Of a stretch of 64,000 bases of DNA, positions 42,427-52,708 are shown piece after piece. The DNA is taken from assembly GCF_000972385.1 (NCBI RefSeq), contig NZ_JXTE01000032.1, positions 1-64,000 on the forward strand. Direction: 5' to 3'. Position numbers and translations under genes: made by a program. The notes under the pieces are model-generated. The model had not been told where the DNA came from. It made no database searches and saw only the letters and a program-made list of their open reading frames with translations. Each line of letters begins with the position of its first letter. Position 1 is the first letter of the stretch. Source of the stretch: Streptomyces sp. WM6386 (GTDB lineage: Bacteria; Actinomycetota; Actinomycetes; Streptomycetales; Streptomycetaceae).

Positions 42427-43404
42427 TTACTTCTCCTCGATACGGGTGTGGCTGACGGCAGGCTCGTTTCCACCGAGCAGCAGATACAGAACGGCCATCC
42501 GGATGGAGACTCCGTTTGCGACCTGCTCCACGACGGTGCAGCGGTCGGAGTCGGCGACCTCGGCGGTGATCTCCATGCCGCGGACCATCGGCCCGGGGTG
42601 CATCACGATGGCGTGCTCGGGCATCTTCGCCATGCGCTCGCCGTCGAGGCCGTAGCGCCGCGAGTACTCGCGCTCGGTAGGGAAGAACGCGGCGTTCATC
42701 CGCTCGCGCTGCACGCGCAGCATCATGACCGCGTCGGACTTGGAGAGCGTGCTGTCCAAGTCGTATGACACCTCGCACGGCCAGGACCCGACGCCGACCG
42801 GCACCAGGGTGGGCGGGGCGACGAGGGTGACCTCGGCTCCGAGGGTGTGCAGCAGGTCGACGTTGGAGCGGGCGACCCGGCTGTGCAGGACGTCGCCGAC
42901 GAGCGTGATGCGCTTGCCGGACAGGTCCTGGCCGAGGCCGGCGTCCCTGCCGATGAGGCGGCGGCGCATGGTGAAGGCGTCCAACAGGGCCTGCGTGGGG
43001 TGCTGGTGGGTGCCGTCGCCGGCGTTGATCACGACGGCGTCGATCCAGCCGGAGGTGGCGAGCCGGTACGGGGCTCCGGAGGCGCCGTGCCGGATGACGA
43101 CGGCGTCGACGCCCATGGCCTCCAGGGTCTGGGCGGTGTCCTTGAGGGACTCGCCCTTGGACACGCTCGACCCCTTGGCCGTGAAGTTGATGACGTCCGC
43201 GGAGAGGCGCTTCTCCGCGGCTTCGAAGGAGATACGCGTGCGCGTGGAGTCCTCGAAGAACAGGTTGACGATCGTGCGGCCGCGCAGGGTCGGCAGCTTC
43301 TTGATCGGCCGGTCGGCGACCCGGGCCATCTCCTCGGCGGTGTCGAGGATCAGGACGGCGTCGTCGCGGGTGAGGTCGGCGGCCGAGATGAGATGACGCT
43401 GCAT
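42427..43404 (-). CDS. pyrB: aspartate carbamoyltransferase catalytic subunit
   Basis: 325 residues. The carbamoyl-phosphate site [13 protein letters not shown] lies at about 50-62, with the [12 protein letters not shown] loop later. No regulatory subunit (pyrI) gene is present, as expected for actinobacteria, where control is through PyrR and UTP. Follows pyrR by 86 bases. Confidence 0.97.
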   Translation of the reverse strand: MQRHLISAADLTRDDAVLILDTAEEMARVADRPIKKLPTLRGRTIVNLFFEDSTRTRISFEAAEKRLSADVINFTAKGSSVSKGESLKDTAQTLEAMGVDAVVIRHGASGAPYRLATSGWIDAVVINAGDGTHQHPTQALLDAFTMRRRLIGRDAGLGQDLSGKRITLVGDVLHSRVARSNVDLLHTLGAEVTLVAPPTLVPVGVGSWPCEVSYDLDSTLSKSDAVMMLRVQRERMNAAFFPTEREYSRRYGLDGERMAKMPEHAIVMHPGPMVRGMEITAEVADSDRCTVVEQVANGVSIRMAVLYLLLGGNEPAVSHTRIEEK

Positions 43405-43490
43405 CTGTCAGGCTCCGTAGGGAAGTTCAGGTCGGGAGATTCCGGGCAAGACGGTGCGCGCGTACGACAGAGCCGTACGCCTGCGGCTTG

Positions 43491-44081
43491 CTACTGGGTC
43501 TGCTTGGCACCGAGCAGCACGGTGTCGCGACCGTCCTCCTCGGCGAGCAGGACCTTGACCGTCTCCCGCAACGACGTGGGGAGGTTCTTGCCGACGTAGT
43601 CGGCGCGGATGGGCAGTTCGCGGTGGCCGCGGTCGACGAGGACCGCGAGCTGCACCGCGCGCGGACGCCCGATGTCGTTCAGGGCGTCGAGGGCCGCGCG
43701 GATGGTGCGGCCGGAGAAGAGCACGTCGTCGACGAGGACGACGAGGCGCCCGTCGATGCCGTCACCGGGAATCTCGGTGCGGGCCAGCGCACGCGGCGGG
43801 TGCATGCGCAGATCGTCCCGGTACATGGTGATGTCGAGCGAACCGACCGGAATCTTGCGCTCGGTGATCTCCTCGAGCTTGGCGGCGAGCCGCTGGGCGA
43901 GGAAGACGCCGCGGGTCGGGATGCCGAGAAGCACCACGTCGTCGGCGCCCCTGGCGCGTTCGACGATCTCGTGGGCGATGCGGGTCAACACGCGTGCGAT
44001 GTCGGGGCCTTCGAGAACGGGCCGGGCATCGGACGGTGCGTCCTGCTGGTTGTCCTGCTGGTTGTCCTGCTGGTTGTCCAT
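43491..44081 (-). CDS. pyrR: PyrR bifunctional pyr-operon regulator / uracil phosphoribosyltransferase
   Basis: 196 residues. The PRPP-binding motif [21 protein letters not shown] lies at about 114-134. PyrR binds pyr mRNA when UMP or UTP is high and may also salvage uracil. The N-terminus starts with three tandem DNQQ units absent from typical PyrR. It heads the eight-gene UMP operon, and the RNA hairpin at 44100-44117 just before its ribosome binding site suggests autoregulation at translation. Confidence 0.95.
   Translation of the reverse strand: MDNQQDNQQDNQQDAPSDARPVLEGPDIARVLTRIAHEIVERARGADDVVLLGIPTRGVFLAQRLAAKLEEITERKIPVGSLDITMYRDDLRMHPPRALARTEIPGDGIDGRLVVLVDDVLFSGRTIRAALDALNDIGRPRAVQLAVLVDRGHRELPIRADYVGKNLPTSLRETVKVLLAEEDGRDTVLLGAKQTQ
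44043..44078 (-). repeat. three tandem 12-base repeats at the 5' end of pyrR
   Basis: GACAACCAGCAG occurs three times in a row as codons 2-13, encoding DNQQ three times. The in-frame 12-base unit can expand or contract by slippage without breaking the gene. Confidence 0.9.
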
Positions 44082-44099
44082 ATGAAACGGACCTCCTTC

Positions 44100-44117
44100 T
44101 CCGCCTCACGGGACGGA
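44100..44117 (-). promoter_or_regulatory. PyrR-binding RNA hairpin overlapping the pyrR ribosome binding site region
   Basis: On the minus strand TCCGTCCCGTGAGGCGGA forms a TCCG/CGGA stem with a loop containing CCGTGAGG, the consensus type of PyrR-binding loop. It is immediately followed by AGAAGGAGGT (44100-44091). PyrR bound here would mask the ribosome binding site, as proposed for mycobacteria. A CCTTTAAGG sequence lies just upstream. Confidence 0.65.
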
Positions 44118-44235
44118 CCTTAAAGGACGTCGGAATTGCGCCATCCACGGTAGCAGGCCGGGACGACCACCCCGTTCACCCCCTTGGCCCAATCAGCCGG
44201 CACGCGCACGGAAAGGTCGGTGTGGACCATTCGGC

Positions 44236-44265
44236 TTGACGCACAAGAGTCACGCTGCGTAACCT
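44236..44265 (+). promoter_or_regulatory. bldD promoter
   Basis: TTGACG (44236-44241), 18-base spacer, TAACCT (44260-44265); predicted start near 44272, about 60 bases before the bldD ATG. Confidence 0.6.
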
Positions 44266-44273
44266 CACAGTGA
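44265..44273. promoter_or_regulatory. BldD-box-like operator in the bldD promoter
   Basis: TCACAGTGA is a perfect odd palindrome of TCAC/GTGA half sites overlapping the -10 and start region; GAGTCACG lies 15 bases upstream. BldD is known to repress its own promoter through AGTGA/TCACC-type sites. Confidence 0.55.
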
Positions 44274-44333
44274 GTTACCAGGCGCGCGGCAGGAACAACC
44301 CCAGTCGCGTCGATCCAGTGTCCGGGGAGCTAT

Positions 44334-44834
44334 ATGTCCAGCGAATACGCCAAACAGCTCGGGGCCAAGCTCCGGGCCATCCGCACCCAGCAGGGCCTTT
44401 CCCTCCACGGTGTCGAGGAGAAGTCCCAGGGACGCTGGAAGGCGGTCGTGGTCGGTTCGTACGAGCGTGGCGACCGTGCCGTGACCGTGCAGCGTCTCGC
44501 CGAGTTGGCGGATTTCTACGGCGTACCCGTCCAGGAGCTGCTGCCGGGCACCACGCCGGGCGGTGCCGCGGAGCCGCCGCCGAAGCTGGTCCTGGACCTG
44601 GAGCGGCTGGCCCATGTGCCGGCCGAGAAGGCGGGCCCCCTGCAGCGCTACGCGGCGACGATCCAGTCGCAGCGCGGTGACTACAACGGCAAGGTGCTCT
44701 CGATCCGCCAGGACGACCTGCGCACACTCGCCGTCATCTACGACCAGTCGCCCTCGGTCCTCACCGAGCAGCTGATCAGCTGGGGCGTTCTTGACGCCGA
44801 CGCGCGTCGCGCGGTCTCCCACGAGGAGAGCTGA
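44334..44834 (+). CDS. bldD: BldD developmental master regulator
   Basis: 166 residues. The N-terminal XRE-type DNA-binding domain lies at about 5-70 (LGAKLRAIRTQQGLSLHGVEEKS, then YERGDRAVTVQRLAELADFYGV). The C-terminal cyclic-di-GMP domain contains the signature RGD at 114-116, eight residues, then RQDD at 125-128, the RxD-x8-RxxD motif that binds a c-di-GMP tetramer. BldD holds sporulation genes off during vegetative growth. It is divergent from the pyr operon with its own promoter and ends in a strong terminator. Confidence 0.98.
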   Translation: MSSEYAKQLGAKLRAIRTQQGLSLHGVEEKSQGRWKAVVVGSYERGDRAVTVQRLAELADFYGVPVQELLPGTTPGGAAEPPPKLVLDLERLAHVPAEKAGPLQRYAATIQSQRGDYNGKVLSIRQDDLRTLAVIYDQSPSVLTEQLISWGVLDADARRAVSHEES

Positions 44835-44860
44835 GCCGCTTCCAGCCTCAGCAGAAACGT

Positions 44861-44906
44861 GCCGCCGGGGTGGCCGGAACTTCATGGTTCCGGCCACCCC
44901 GGCGGC
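44861..44906 (+). terminator. bldD terminator
   Basis: GCCGCCGGGGTGGCCGGAAC-TTCATG-GTTCCGGCCACCCCGGCGGC: perfect 20-base stem followed by TTTCT, 27 bases after the bldD stop. Confidence 0.9.
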
Positions 44907-44941
44907 TTTCTGCGGCCCTCGGGGGCCTCAGGGGCAGCGGG

Positions 44942-44985
44942 ATGCCAGAGGGCCCGCGGCAGTCACGCTGCGGGCCCTCTGGCAT
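44942..44985 (-). terminator. terminator of the pepP-like/efp/nusB operon
   Basis: ATGCCAGAGGGCCCGC and its exact complement around a 12-base loop, 29 bases past the nusB stop on the minus strand. Confidence 0.85.
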
Positions 44986-45013
44986 GTCGTACCTCTGGCG
45001 ACCTGGCGGCCTC

Positions 45014-45448
45014 CTACGCCTCGTCGCGACGCAGAGACGGCTTCAGGTCCTTGAAACGGCCCAGCAGGCCGTTCACGAACGCCGGCGACTCGTCCGTGGA
45101 GAACTCCTTCGCCAGCTGCACCATCTCGTCCAGCACGACGGCGTCCGGGGTCGCGTCGACCCAGATCAGCTCGTGCGCGCCGAGACGCAGGATGTTGCGG
45201 TCCACGACCGGCATCCGATCGAGCGTCCAGCCGACCGAGTACTGCGCGATCAGCTCGTCGATGCGCTTCGCGTGCTCCGCGTAGCCCTCGACCAACTGCA
45301 TCGTGTACTCGCTGACCGGCGGCTGCCGGGTGTCGTCCCGGGACAGCCGGATCCAGTCCGCGAGGACTGTCAGGACATCGACGCCGCGCTGGTCGCCCTC
45401 GAAGAGGATCTGGAAGGCGCGCTTGCGAGCCGTGTTGCGGGCAGCCAC
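45014..45448 (-). CDS. nusB: transcription antitermination factor NusB
   Basis: 144 residues from a GTG two bases after the efp stop (VAARNTARKRAFQILFEGDQRG). All-helical NusB fold with LDRMPVVDRNILRLGAHELIW and the closing EFSTDESPAFVNGLLGRF block. Binds boxA RNA with NusE in rRNA antitermination. Confidence 0.96.
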   Translation of the reverse strand: MAARNTARKRAFQILFEGDQRGVDVLTVLADWIRLSRDDTRQPPVSEYTMQLVEGYAEHAKRIDELIAQYSVGWTLDRMPVVDRNILRLGAHELIWVDATPDAVVLDEMVQLAKEFSTDESPAFVNGLLGRFKDLKPSLRRDEA

Positions 45449-45450
45449 GG

Positions 45451-46017
45451 TTAGCTGTTCACCCGGCCGAGGTAGTCGCTCGTGCGGGTGTCGACCTTGA
45501 TCTTCTCTCCGGTGGTGATGAAGAGCGGCACGTTGATCTGGTGACCGGTCTCCAGGGTGGCGGGCTTGGTGCCACCGGTGGAGCGGTCGCCCTGCAGGCC
45601 CGGCTCGGTCTCCTGGACGACGAGCTCGACGGCGGCCGGCAGCTCGACGAAGAGCACCTCGCCCTCGTGCTGCGCCACGGTGGCCGTGAAGCCCTCGATG
45701 AGGAAGTTCGCGGCGTCGGCGACCGTCTTGCGGTCGATCATCAGCTGGTCGTAGGTCTCCATGTCCATGAAGACGAAGTACTCGCCGTCCATGTACGAGA
45801 ACTGCATGTCGCGCTTGTCGACAGTGGCCGTCTCGACCTTGACGCCGGCGTTGAACGTCTTGTCGACGACCTTGCCGGACAGCACGTTCTTGAGCTTGGT
45901 GCGCACGAAGGCCGGGCCCTTGCCGGGCTTGACGTGCTGGAACTCGACGACGGACCAGAGCTGGCCGCCTTCTAGCTTGAGCACAAGGCCGTTCTTGAGG
46001 TCGTTCGTGGAAGCCAC
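45451..46017 (-). CDS. efp: translation elongation factor P
   Basis: 188 residues, standard three-domain EF-P. It relieves ribosome stalling at polyproline. The tip loop reads [10 protein letters not shown] with Lys at about 33 (the position of the modified residue in E. coli). No modifying-enzyme genes (epmA/B or earP) are in the window. Lies between the M24 peptidase-like gene and nusB as in many actinobacteria. Confidence 0.97.
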   Translation of the reverse strand: MASTNDLKNGLVLKLEGGQLWSVVEFQHVKPGKGPAFVRTKLKNVLSGKVVDKTFNAGVKVETATVDKRDMQFSYMDGEYFVFMDMETYDQLMIDRKTVADAANFLIEGFTATVAQHEGEVLFVELPAAVELVVQETEPGLQGDRSTGGTKPATLETGHQINVPLFITTGEKIKVDTRTSDYLGRVNS

Positions 46018-46068
46018 GGTTGCGGAATCTCCTGGACTGACGTGGACGACCCCGGCGCACGCACCTGA

Positions 46069-47175
46069 CTAGAGGGCGAGCAGCTCCTTGGTCGTAATGG
46101 TGAGTAGCTCGGGTCCGCCGTCCGCCTCGGGGCGTACGACGAGCGTGTCATCGATCCGGACACCGCCCCGGCCCGGGAGGTGGACCCCCGGTTCGACGGT
46201 GACCGGCACGCAAGCGTCCAGTTTACCCATGGCTGCGGGGGCCAGCTGCGGGTCCTCGTCGATTTCGAGTCCCACGCCGTGTCCGGTCAGAACCGGAAGG
46301 CCCTCCGCATACCCCGCGGAGTCCAGTACCTGCCGTGCCGCACGGTCCACATCGCGGTAGGCCACGCCGGGTGCGAGAGCCTCCCGTCCGGCCCGCTGGG
46401 CAGCGAAGACGAGGTCGTACAGCTCGATCTGCCAGTCGGCCGGCGACGTACCGATCACGAACGTACGGCCGATCTCACAGCGGTAGCCACGGTACGTCGC
46501 CCCGAGGCACACGGAGAGAAAGTCGCCCTCCTCGACGCGGCGGTCGGTGGGGCGGTGGGCCCCCCGGCCGGAGTTCGGGCCGGTGGCGACGGAGGTGGGG
46601 AAGGCGGGACCGTCGGCGCCGTGATCCACGAGGCGCCGCTCCAGTTCCAGCGCCAGGTGCCGTTCGGTGCGGCCGACGAGGATGGACTCCAGGAGCTCCC
46701 CCAGGGCCTGGTCGGCGATCTCCGCGCCGATCCGGAGGCAGGAGATCTCCTCCTCGTCCTTGATGATCCGGAGCTGCTCGACGGCTCCGCCGAGGTCGGT
46801 GAGCCGCAGGCGCGGGACGACCGAGCGGAGGGCTCTGTGCCGGGCGACGGTGAGATGGTGCTCCTCCACCGCGAGGGAATCGCCGCCCTGTGCGGCGGCG
46901 AGGTCACCGGCCGCGACGGCGGGATCGCCTCCGGGTCCGGGGAGGGTGTGCAACCTCAGCGCCTCGTCCGGGCGGCCGTCCGCGGGACGGTCCTCCGGCG
47001 GGCCGGAGCACACCAGCAGGTCCTCGGTCCTGCCGAGGAGCAGGACGGCGCCGTGCGGGGACGCGCCCGCCAGGTAACGCACGTTGGCCGGGTTCGTGAC
47101 TAGGGCCGACGTGCTGCCGACCGCGTGGCAGCGTTCCTTCAATCTGGTGCGGCGGGCCGCGTAGACCTCTGACAT
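46069..47175 (-). CDS. M24-family aminopeptidase P-like protein with altered metal ligands
   Basis: 368 residues. A creatinase-like N-terminal domain (about 1-130) is followed by a pita-bread M24 domain. The usual five ligands are partly changed: the first Asp position reads VCLGA (Cys 223), the second is Glu 234 in YRCEIGRT. TGHGVGL His 299 and VTVEPG Glu 328 are kept, and the last Glu is Asp 342 (VRIDDT). It may be a peptidase with altered metals or a pseudoenzyme. The conserved operon with efp and nusB hints at a translation-linked role. Confidence 0.85.
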   Translation of the reverse strand: MSEVYAARRTRLKERCHAVGSTSALVTNPANVRYLAGASPHGAVLLLGRTEDLLVCSGPPEDRPADGRPDEALRLHTLPGPGGDPAVAAGDLAAAQGGDSLAVEEHHLTVARHRALRSVVPRLRLTDLGGAVEQLRIIKDEEEISCLRIGAEIADQALGELLESILVGRTERHLALELERRLVDHGADGPAFPTSVATGPNSGRGAHRPTDRRVEEGDFLSVCLGATYRGYRCEIGRTFVIGTSPADWQIELYDLVFAAQRAGREALAPGVAYRDVDRAARQVLDSAGYAEGLPVLTGHGVGLEIDEDPQLAPAAMGKLDACVPVTVEPGVHLPGRGGVRIDDTLVVRPEADGGPELLTITTKELLAL

Positions 47176-47278
47176 GACACGAGCGTAGGAGCCGTGTCTG
47201 GTTTGTGCCGGTTGGGAGGGTGCCGTTCGGGGGACGGGGTGCCGCGATGGGTCGTATGCCGACTGACGGTCCGTGGGG

Positions 47279-47307
47279 GCTTGTCGCGCAGTTCCCCGCG
47301 CCCCTTA
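47279..47307 (-). repeat. single copy of the Streptomyces GGGGCGCGGGGAACTGCGC repeat
   Basis: GCTTGTCGCGCAGTTCCCCG continuing into CGCCCCTTA, 5 bases past the stop of the P-loop kinase gene; the same unit as at 14957. Likely acts as terminator or RNA end. Confidence 0.7.
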
Positions 47308-47311
47308 GGTG

Positions 47312-48154
47312 TCACCAGCTAGGCGGGCTTGCAATGGACCGGGCGAGTACGTCGTCCAGTACCCGTGCCGTCTGGGGGACGTCGAGCTGCGAGTTGTCGA
47401 TGATCGGCAAGCCCGAGCCGTACCAGCCCGCCATGCGGCCGTGGATGCGGGCGACCTCCTCGTCCGTGAGGCGGCGGTTGCCGGAGCGTTCCGCGTTGCG
47501 TTCCAGGACGATCTCCAGGCCCGGCAGCAGGACCACCGGCAGCAGTCCCGGGCCCACGTGCCGCTTCCAGCCGCCGAGGCCCACGACCGGGCGGTCGGGG
47601 AAGACGGCGTCGTCGAGGATGCAGGAGATGCCGTTGGCGAGGAAGTTGCGGGCGGCGAAGCCGCAGGTGCGGCGGGCGAGGCGGTACTGGGCCTCGGAGT
47701 GGTCGTTCCAGCCGGACTGGGGGTCGGCGAAGCCCGAGCGGACCCATTCGCGGACGTCGTCGAGGCTGATGTGGGCGGTGGGAACCCGGCGGTGGTCCGC
47801 CCAGTACTTGGCGACGCTCGTCTTGCCGGCACCCGCCGGGCCGATCAGCAGCACCGCGAGGGTCGTGCCGGCGGGGTCGGGCGCGACCGTGGCGGGCGGG
47901 GTCAGGGGGACTCCGACGGGGCCGCCGGGGGGCAGCGGGACATGGCCGGTGGTGTCCGGGGCCGGAGAGACCGGCGGGTGGGGAGGCTGTGGGGCGAAGC
48001 CCGGTGCCGGGGGCGGCGGGGGCACCGAGGCGGAAGCCTGGTGCGCACCCGGGTGGTGGGATCCCGGGTGGTGTGCGGCCGGCGACCAGCCGACGGCCGG
48101 TCCGTGCCCCGGCTGGTGGGGCGGCGGCAGCGGAGAACCCACTGCGTGCTGCAT
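47312..48154 (-). CDS. P-loop NTPase/kinase-like protein with Pro/His-rich N-terminus
   Basis: 280 residues. The first about 95 are proline- and histidine-rich and probably disordered. Walker A GPAGAGKTS lies at about 104-112, followed by HISLDDVREWVRSG and LERNAERSGNRRLTDEEVARIHGRM. The pattern resembles small-molecule or polynucleotide kinases of the AAA_33 (zeta-toxin/T4 PNK-like) group. The ATG at 48154 is plausible; upstream bases lack a clear ribosome binding site. The phosphate acceptor is unknown. Stands alone between pepP-like and aroB genes. Confidence 0.8.
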   Translation of the reverse strand: MQHAVGSPLPPPHQPGHGPAVGWSPAAHHPGSHHPGAHQASASVPPPPPAPGFAPQPPHPPVSPAPDTTGHVPLPPGGPVGVPLTPPATVAPDPAGTTLAVLLIGPAGAGKTSVAKYWADHRRVPTAHISLDDVREWVRSGFADPQSGWNDHSEAQYRLARRTCGFAARNFLANGISCILDDAVFPDRPVVGLGGWKRHVGPGLLPVVLLPGLEIVLERNAERSGNRRLTDEEVARIHGRMAGWYGSGLPIIDNSQLDVPQTARVLDDVLARSIASPPSW

Positions 48155-48228
48155 CCGGTGCCACTCCGTCTCGTACAGGCAATTGGCGCTGGCAGCAGGG
48201 TACGAACCCCGCTCCTTACCGAACGGTA

Positions 48229-48266
48229 CCGTCCCCGGCCGCCGTTTGGTGAACGGCCGGGGACGG
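48229..48266 (-). terminator. aro operon terminator
   Basis: CCGTCCCCGGCCG, 12-base loop, CGGCCGGGGACGG: perfect 13-base stem 53 bases past the aroB stop. Confidence 0.8.
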
Positions 48267-48318
48267 CCCTAAGTGCCCGTGCCCGTACGGCAAATCGGAC
48301 GGATGGCTCCTGTGCGGA

Positions 48319-49918
<1,600 letters not shown>

Positions 49919-49922
<4 letters not shown>

Positions 49923-51103
49923 CGGATGGCCAGGTTCTCGAGGTACGACCGGACGTTCCGGCGGGTCTCGGGCACCGAGTCGCCGCCGAACTTCTCCGCC
50001 ACCGCATCCGCCAGGACCAGGGCGACCATGGCCTCGGCGACGATGCCCGCGGCGGGCACCGCGGAGACGTCGGAGCGCTGGTGGTGGGCCTGGGCCGCCT
50101 CGCCGGTGGTGACGTCCACGGTCTGCAGGGCGCGCGGGACGGTCGCGATCGGCTTCATCGCGGCACGCACGCGCAGCAGCTCGCCCGTGCTCAGACCGCC
50201 CTCGGTGCCGCCGGAACGACCGGAGACACGGCGAATGCCCTCGGGCGTGTTGACGATCTCGTCGTGCGCCTTGGAGCCCGGCACCCGCGCCAGCTCGAAA
50301 CCGTCACCGAGCTCGACGCCCTTGATGGCCTGGATACCCATGAGCGCACCGGCGAGCCGGGCGTCCAGCTTGCGGTCCCAGTGCACATGCGAGCCGAGGC
50401 CCACCGGGACGCCGTACGCCAGGATCTCGACCACGCCACCGAGGGTGTCGCCGTCCTTGTGAGCCTGGTCGACCTCGGCCACCATCGCCTTGGACGTGTC
50501 GGCGTCCAGGCAGCGCAGCGGGTCGGCGTCCAGCTTCTCGACGTCGGCCGGCGTCGGGTACACCCCGGCCGGAGCCTTCACGGAGCACAGCTCCACGACG
50601 TGGCTGACGATCTCGATGCCGGCCGTCTCCTTGAGGTACGACCGGGCCACCGCGCCCAGCGCCACCCGCGCCGCGGTCTCGCGGGCGGAGGCGCGCTCCA
50701 GGATCGGGCGGGCCTCGTCGAAGCCGTACTTCTGCATGCCGGCGAGGTCGGCGTGGCCGGGGCGCGGGCGGGTCAGCGGCGCGTTGCGGGCGAGACCGGC
50801 GAGGATCTCCGGGTCGATGGGGTCGGCCGACATGACCTGTTCCCACTTGGGCCACTCGGTGTTGCCCACCATGATCGCGACCGGGGAACCGAGGGAGAGT
50901 CCGTGCCGGACGCCACCGAGGAAGGTGACCTGGTCCTGCTCGAACTTCATCCGCGCGCCGCGTCCATAACCGAGGCGGCGCCGGGCGAGGTGGTCCGCCA
51001 CCAGCTCCGTGGTGATCGGCACGCCGGCGGGAAGGCCCTCCAGCGTCGCGACGAGTGCGGGGCCGTGGGACTCCCCCGCGGTCAGCCAGCGCAACCTGCT
51101 CAA
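49919..51103 (-). CDS. aroC: chorismate synthase
   Basis: 394 residues. FMN-dependent removal of phosphate from EPSP to give chorismate. Signatures: [31 protein letters not shown] and [24 protein letters not shown]. Head gene of the coupled aroC-aroK-aroB block. Confidence 0.97.
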
Positions 51104-51274
51104 CGGTGCTCCTCAGTGCTCGCGCCCTCGTACTGCCCTGCGTACACGCGTCCTCGCGTACGGCAATGGCGCGACCGGGTGCGCGGCCCCGGCCCGCCAC
51201 CTTCGATCCTCCCATGTCCGGCACGCTCCTCCCGCCGCTGGTCCATCAGGCGGACGGATGCGCACCGGAACGGC

Positions 51275-51625
51275 TCAGACGGAACCGTTCCCCTGCCGGT
51301 TCTGCGGCGCGTAGGCCCCCAGGAAGTCGGCACCGCTCTGCTGGACGGGCGCCGGCTGCGGCGGGGCCGTCGGCTGCTGGGGCGCGTACGCACCGAGATA
51401 GTCGGCGCCGCTGCGCTGCCCGTACTGCGCCGCCGCGTGGACCGGCCGCCCGCTGCGCACGGCACGCCGGTAGTCGATCCTGCGCTTGAGCTTGACGCCC
51501 CAGGACACGAGCACCGCGAGCACGACCAGGGCGATCACCGTGATCTGCACCCAGTCGGGCATGAACTTCAGTACGGCTTCGAATATCTCGCTCTTGCCGG
51601 ATGCCATCTGCATGCCTGCGGACAC
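51275..51625 (-). CDS. small membrane protein with repeated SGADYLGAYAPQ motif
   Basis: 116 residues from a GTG that follows GGGGAG at 7 bases. One transmembrane helix (about 25-43, VQITVIALVVLAVLVSWGV) is followed by a basic patch (KLKRRIDYRRA). The cytoplasmic tail carries the motif SGADYLGAYAPQ twice (SGADYLGAYAPQ, SGADFLGAYAPQ), separated by a Pro/Gln linker and ending the protein. It lies between aroE and aroC in the same direction. I do not know a function; short repeated tail motifs suggest a binding peptide for a partner. Confidence 0.8.
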   Translation of the reverse strand: MSAGMQMASGKSEIFEAVLKFMPDWVQITVIALVVLAVLVSWGVKLKRRIDYRRAVRSGRPVHAAAQYGQRSGADYLGAYAPQQPTAPPQPAPVQQSGADFLGAYAPQNRQGNGSV

Positions 51626-51672
51626 GTCTGTACTCCCCTCCCGGTTCCACCCCCTGCGGAACCCGGAGGATC

Positions 51673-52512
51673 CTAGCGGGCGGCCAGCGCGTGCTCGCCC
51701 GCTTTTCGCATGGCCGCCAGCGGGGCCCGGGCGCAGCCCGTCATCTGCTCGACCTGCAGCACCGCCTGGTGCACCAGCAGGTCGAGTCCGCTCACCACGG
51801 CTCCGCCGAACATGGACCAGCGGGCCGCGAGCTCGGTGGGCCACGGCTCGTAGAGCACGTCGAAGAGGGTGGTGGGCCGCTCGGGTACGGTGGCGGCGAG
51901 GGCGTCCGTCGTGCCGGCCGGGGTGGTGGCGATCACCAGGGGGCGGTGCAGCGCCTCGGCGGCGTCGCTCCAGTCCTCGGTACGCACCTCGACGTCGAGC
52001 CGCTCGCCCCACTGCCGCATCTCGGCGGCCCTGGCCCCGCTGCGGACGTAGACGACGACCTCACCGGTGCAGACCCGGGCCAGTGCGGCCAGCGCGGAGG
52101 ACGCGGTGGCGCCCGCGCCGAGGATCGCGGCGGAGTCCACCTGCTCGATGCCGTGCTCGCGCAGGGCGGCGACCATCCCGGGGATGTCGGTGTTGTCGCC
52201 GACGCGGCGGCCGTCCTCGGTGAACACGAGGGTGTTGACCGCCTCGACCGAGGCGGCGGTCTCGCTGACCTCGTCGAGCAGCGGGATGACGGCCCGCTTC
52301 AGCGGCATGGTCAGCGACAGCCCGGCCCACTCCGGCCCCAGTTCCGCGACGAACCCGGGCAGCGCTGCCTCATCGACGTCGAACCGGTCGTACGACCAGT
52401 GTGTGAGCCCCAGTTCCTCGTACGCGGCGCGGTGCAGCACCGGCGAGAGGGAATGGTCGATGGGCGAACCGAGCACGGCGGCCCGGCGGGCGTCAGTGGC
52501 CCGAGCTGTCAT
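51673..52512 (-). CDS. aroE: shikimate 5-dehydrogenase
   Basis: 279 residues from the ATG at 52512 (MTARATDARRAAVLG), preceded by AAGGACAGG. Substrate site GSPIDHSLSPVLHRAAY and TMPLKRAVIP (catalytic Lys), DNTDIPG, then the NADP Rossmann loop LGAGATASSAL. Reduces 3-dehydroshikimate. Divergent from the spore-associated protein gene. Confidence 0.95.
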   Translation of the reverse strand: MTARATDARRAAVLGSPIDHSLSPVLHRAAYEELGLTHWSYDRFDVDEAALPGFVAELGPEWAGLSLTMPLKRAVIPLLDEVSETAASVEAVNTLVFTEDGRRVGDNTDIPGMVAALREHGIEQVDSAAILGAGATASSALAALARVCTGEVVVYVRSGARAAEMRQWGERLDVEVRTEDWSDAAEALHRPLVIATTPAGTTDALAATVPERPTTLFDVLYEPWPTELAARWSMFGGAVVSGLDLLVHQAVLQVEQMTGCARAPLAAMRKAGEHALAAR

Positions 52513-52708
52513 TGAACCTGTCCTTGAGCCTCGCGAATCCGCCCTGAGGCGCCTGCGGATTCGGTCCGTGTCCCGACGTCGGCCCCCAGTCGAACAATTA
52601 TCCGAAAATCGCCACTCGGCGTCCGGAAACCCGCTGTCTGGCGGCCCTTCCGGATCGTATCGTCCCTCGCGTCTTGATCCTTTGTCAGTGAGGACACCCC
52701 ACACCACC

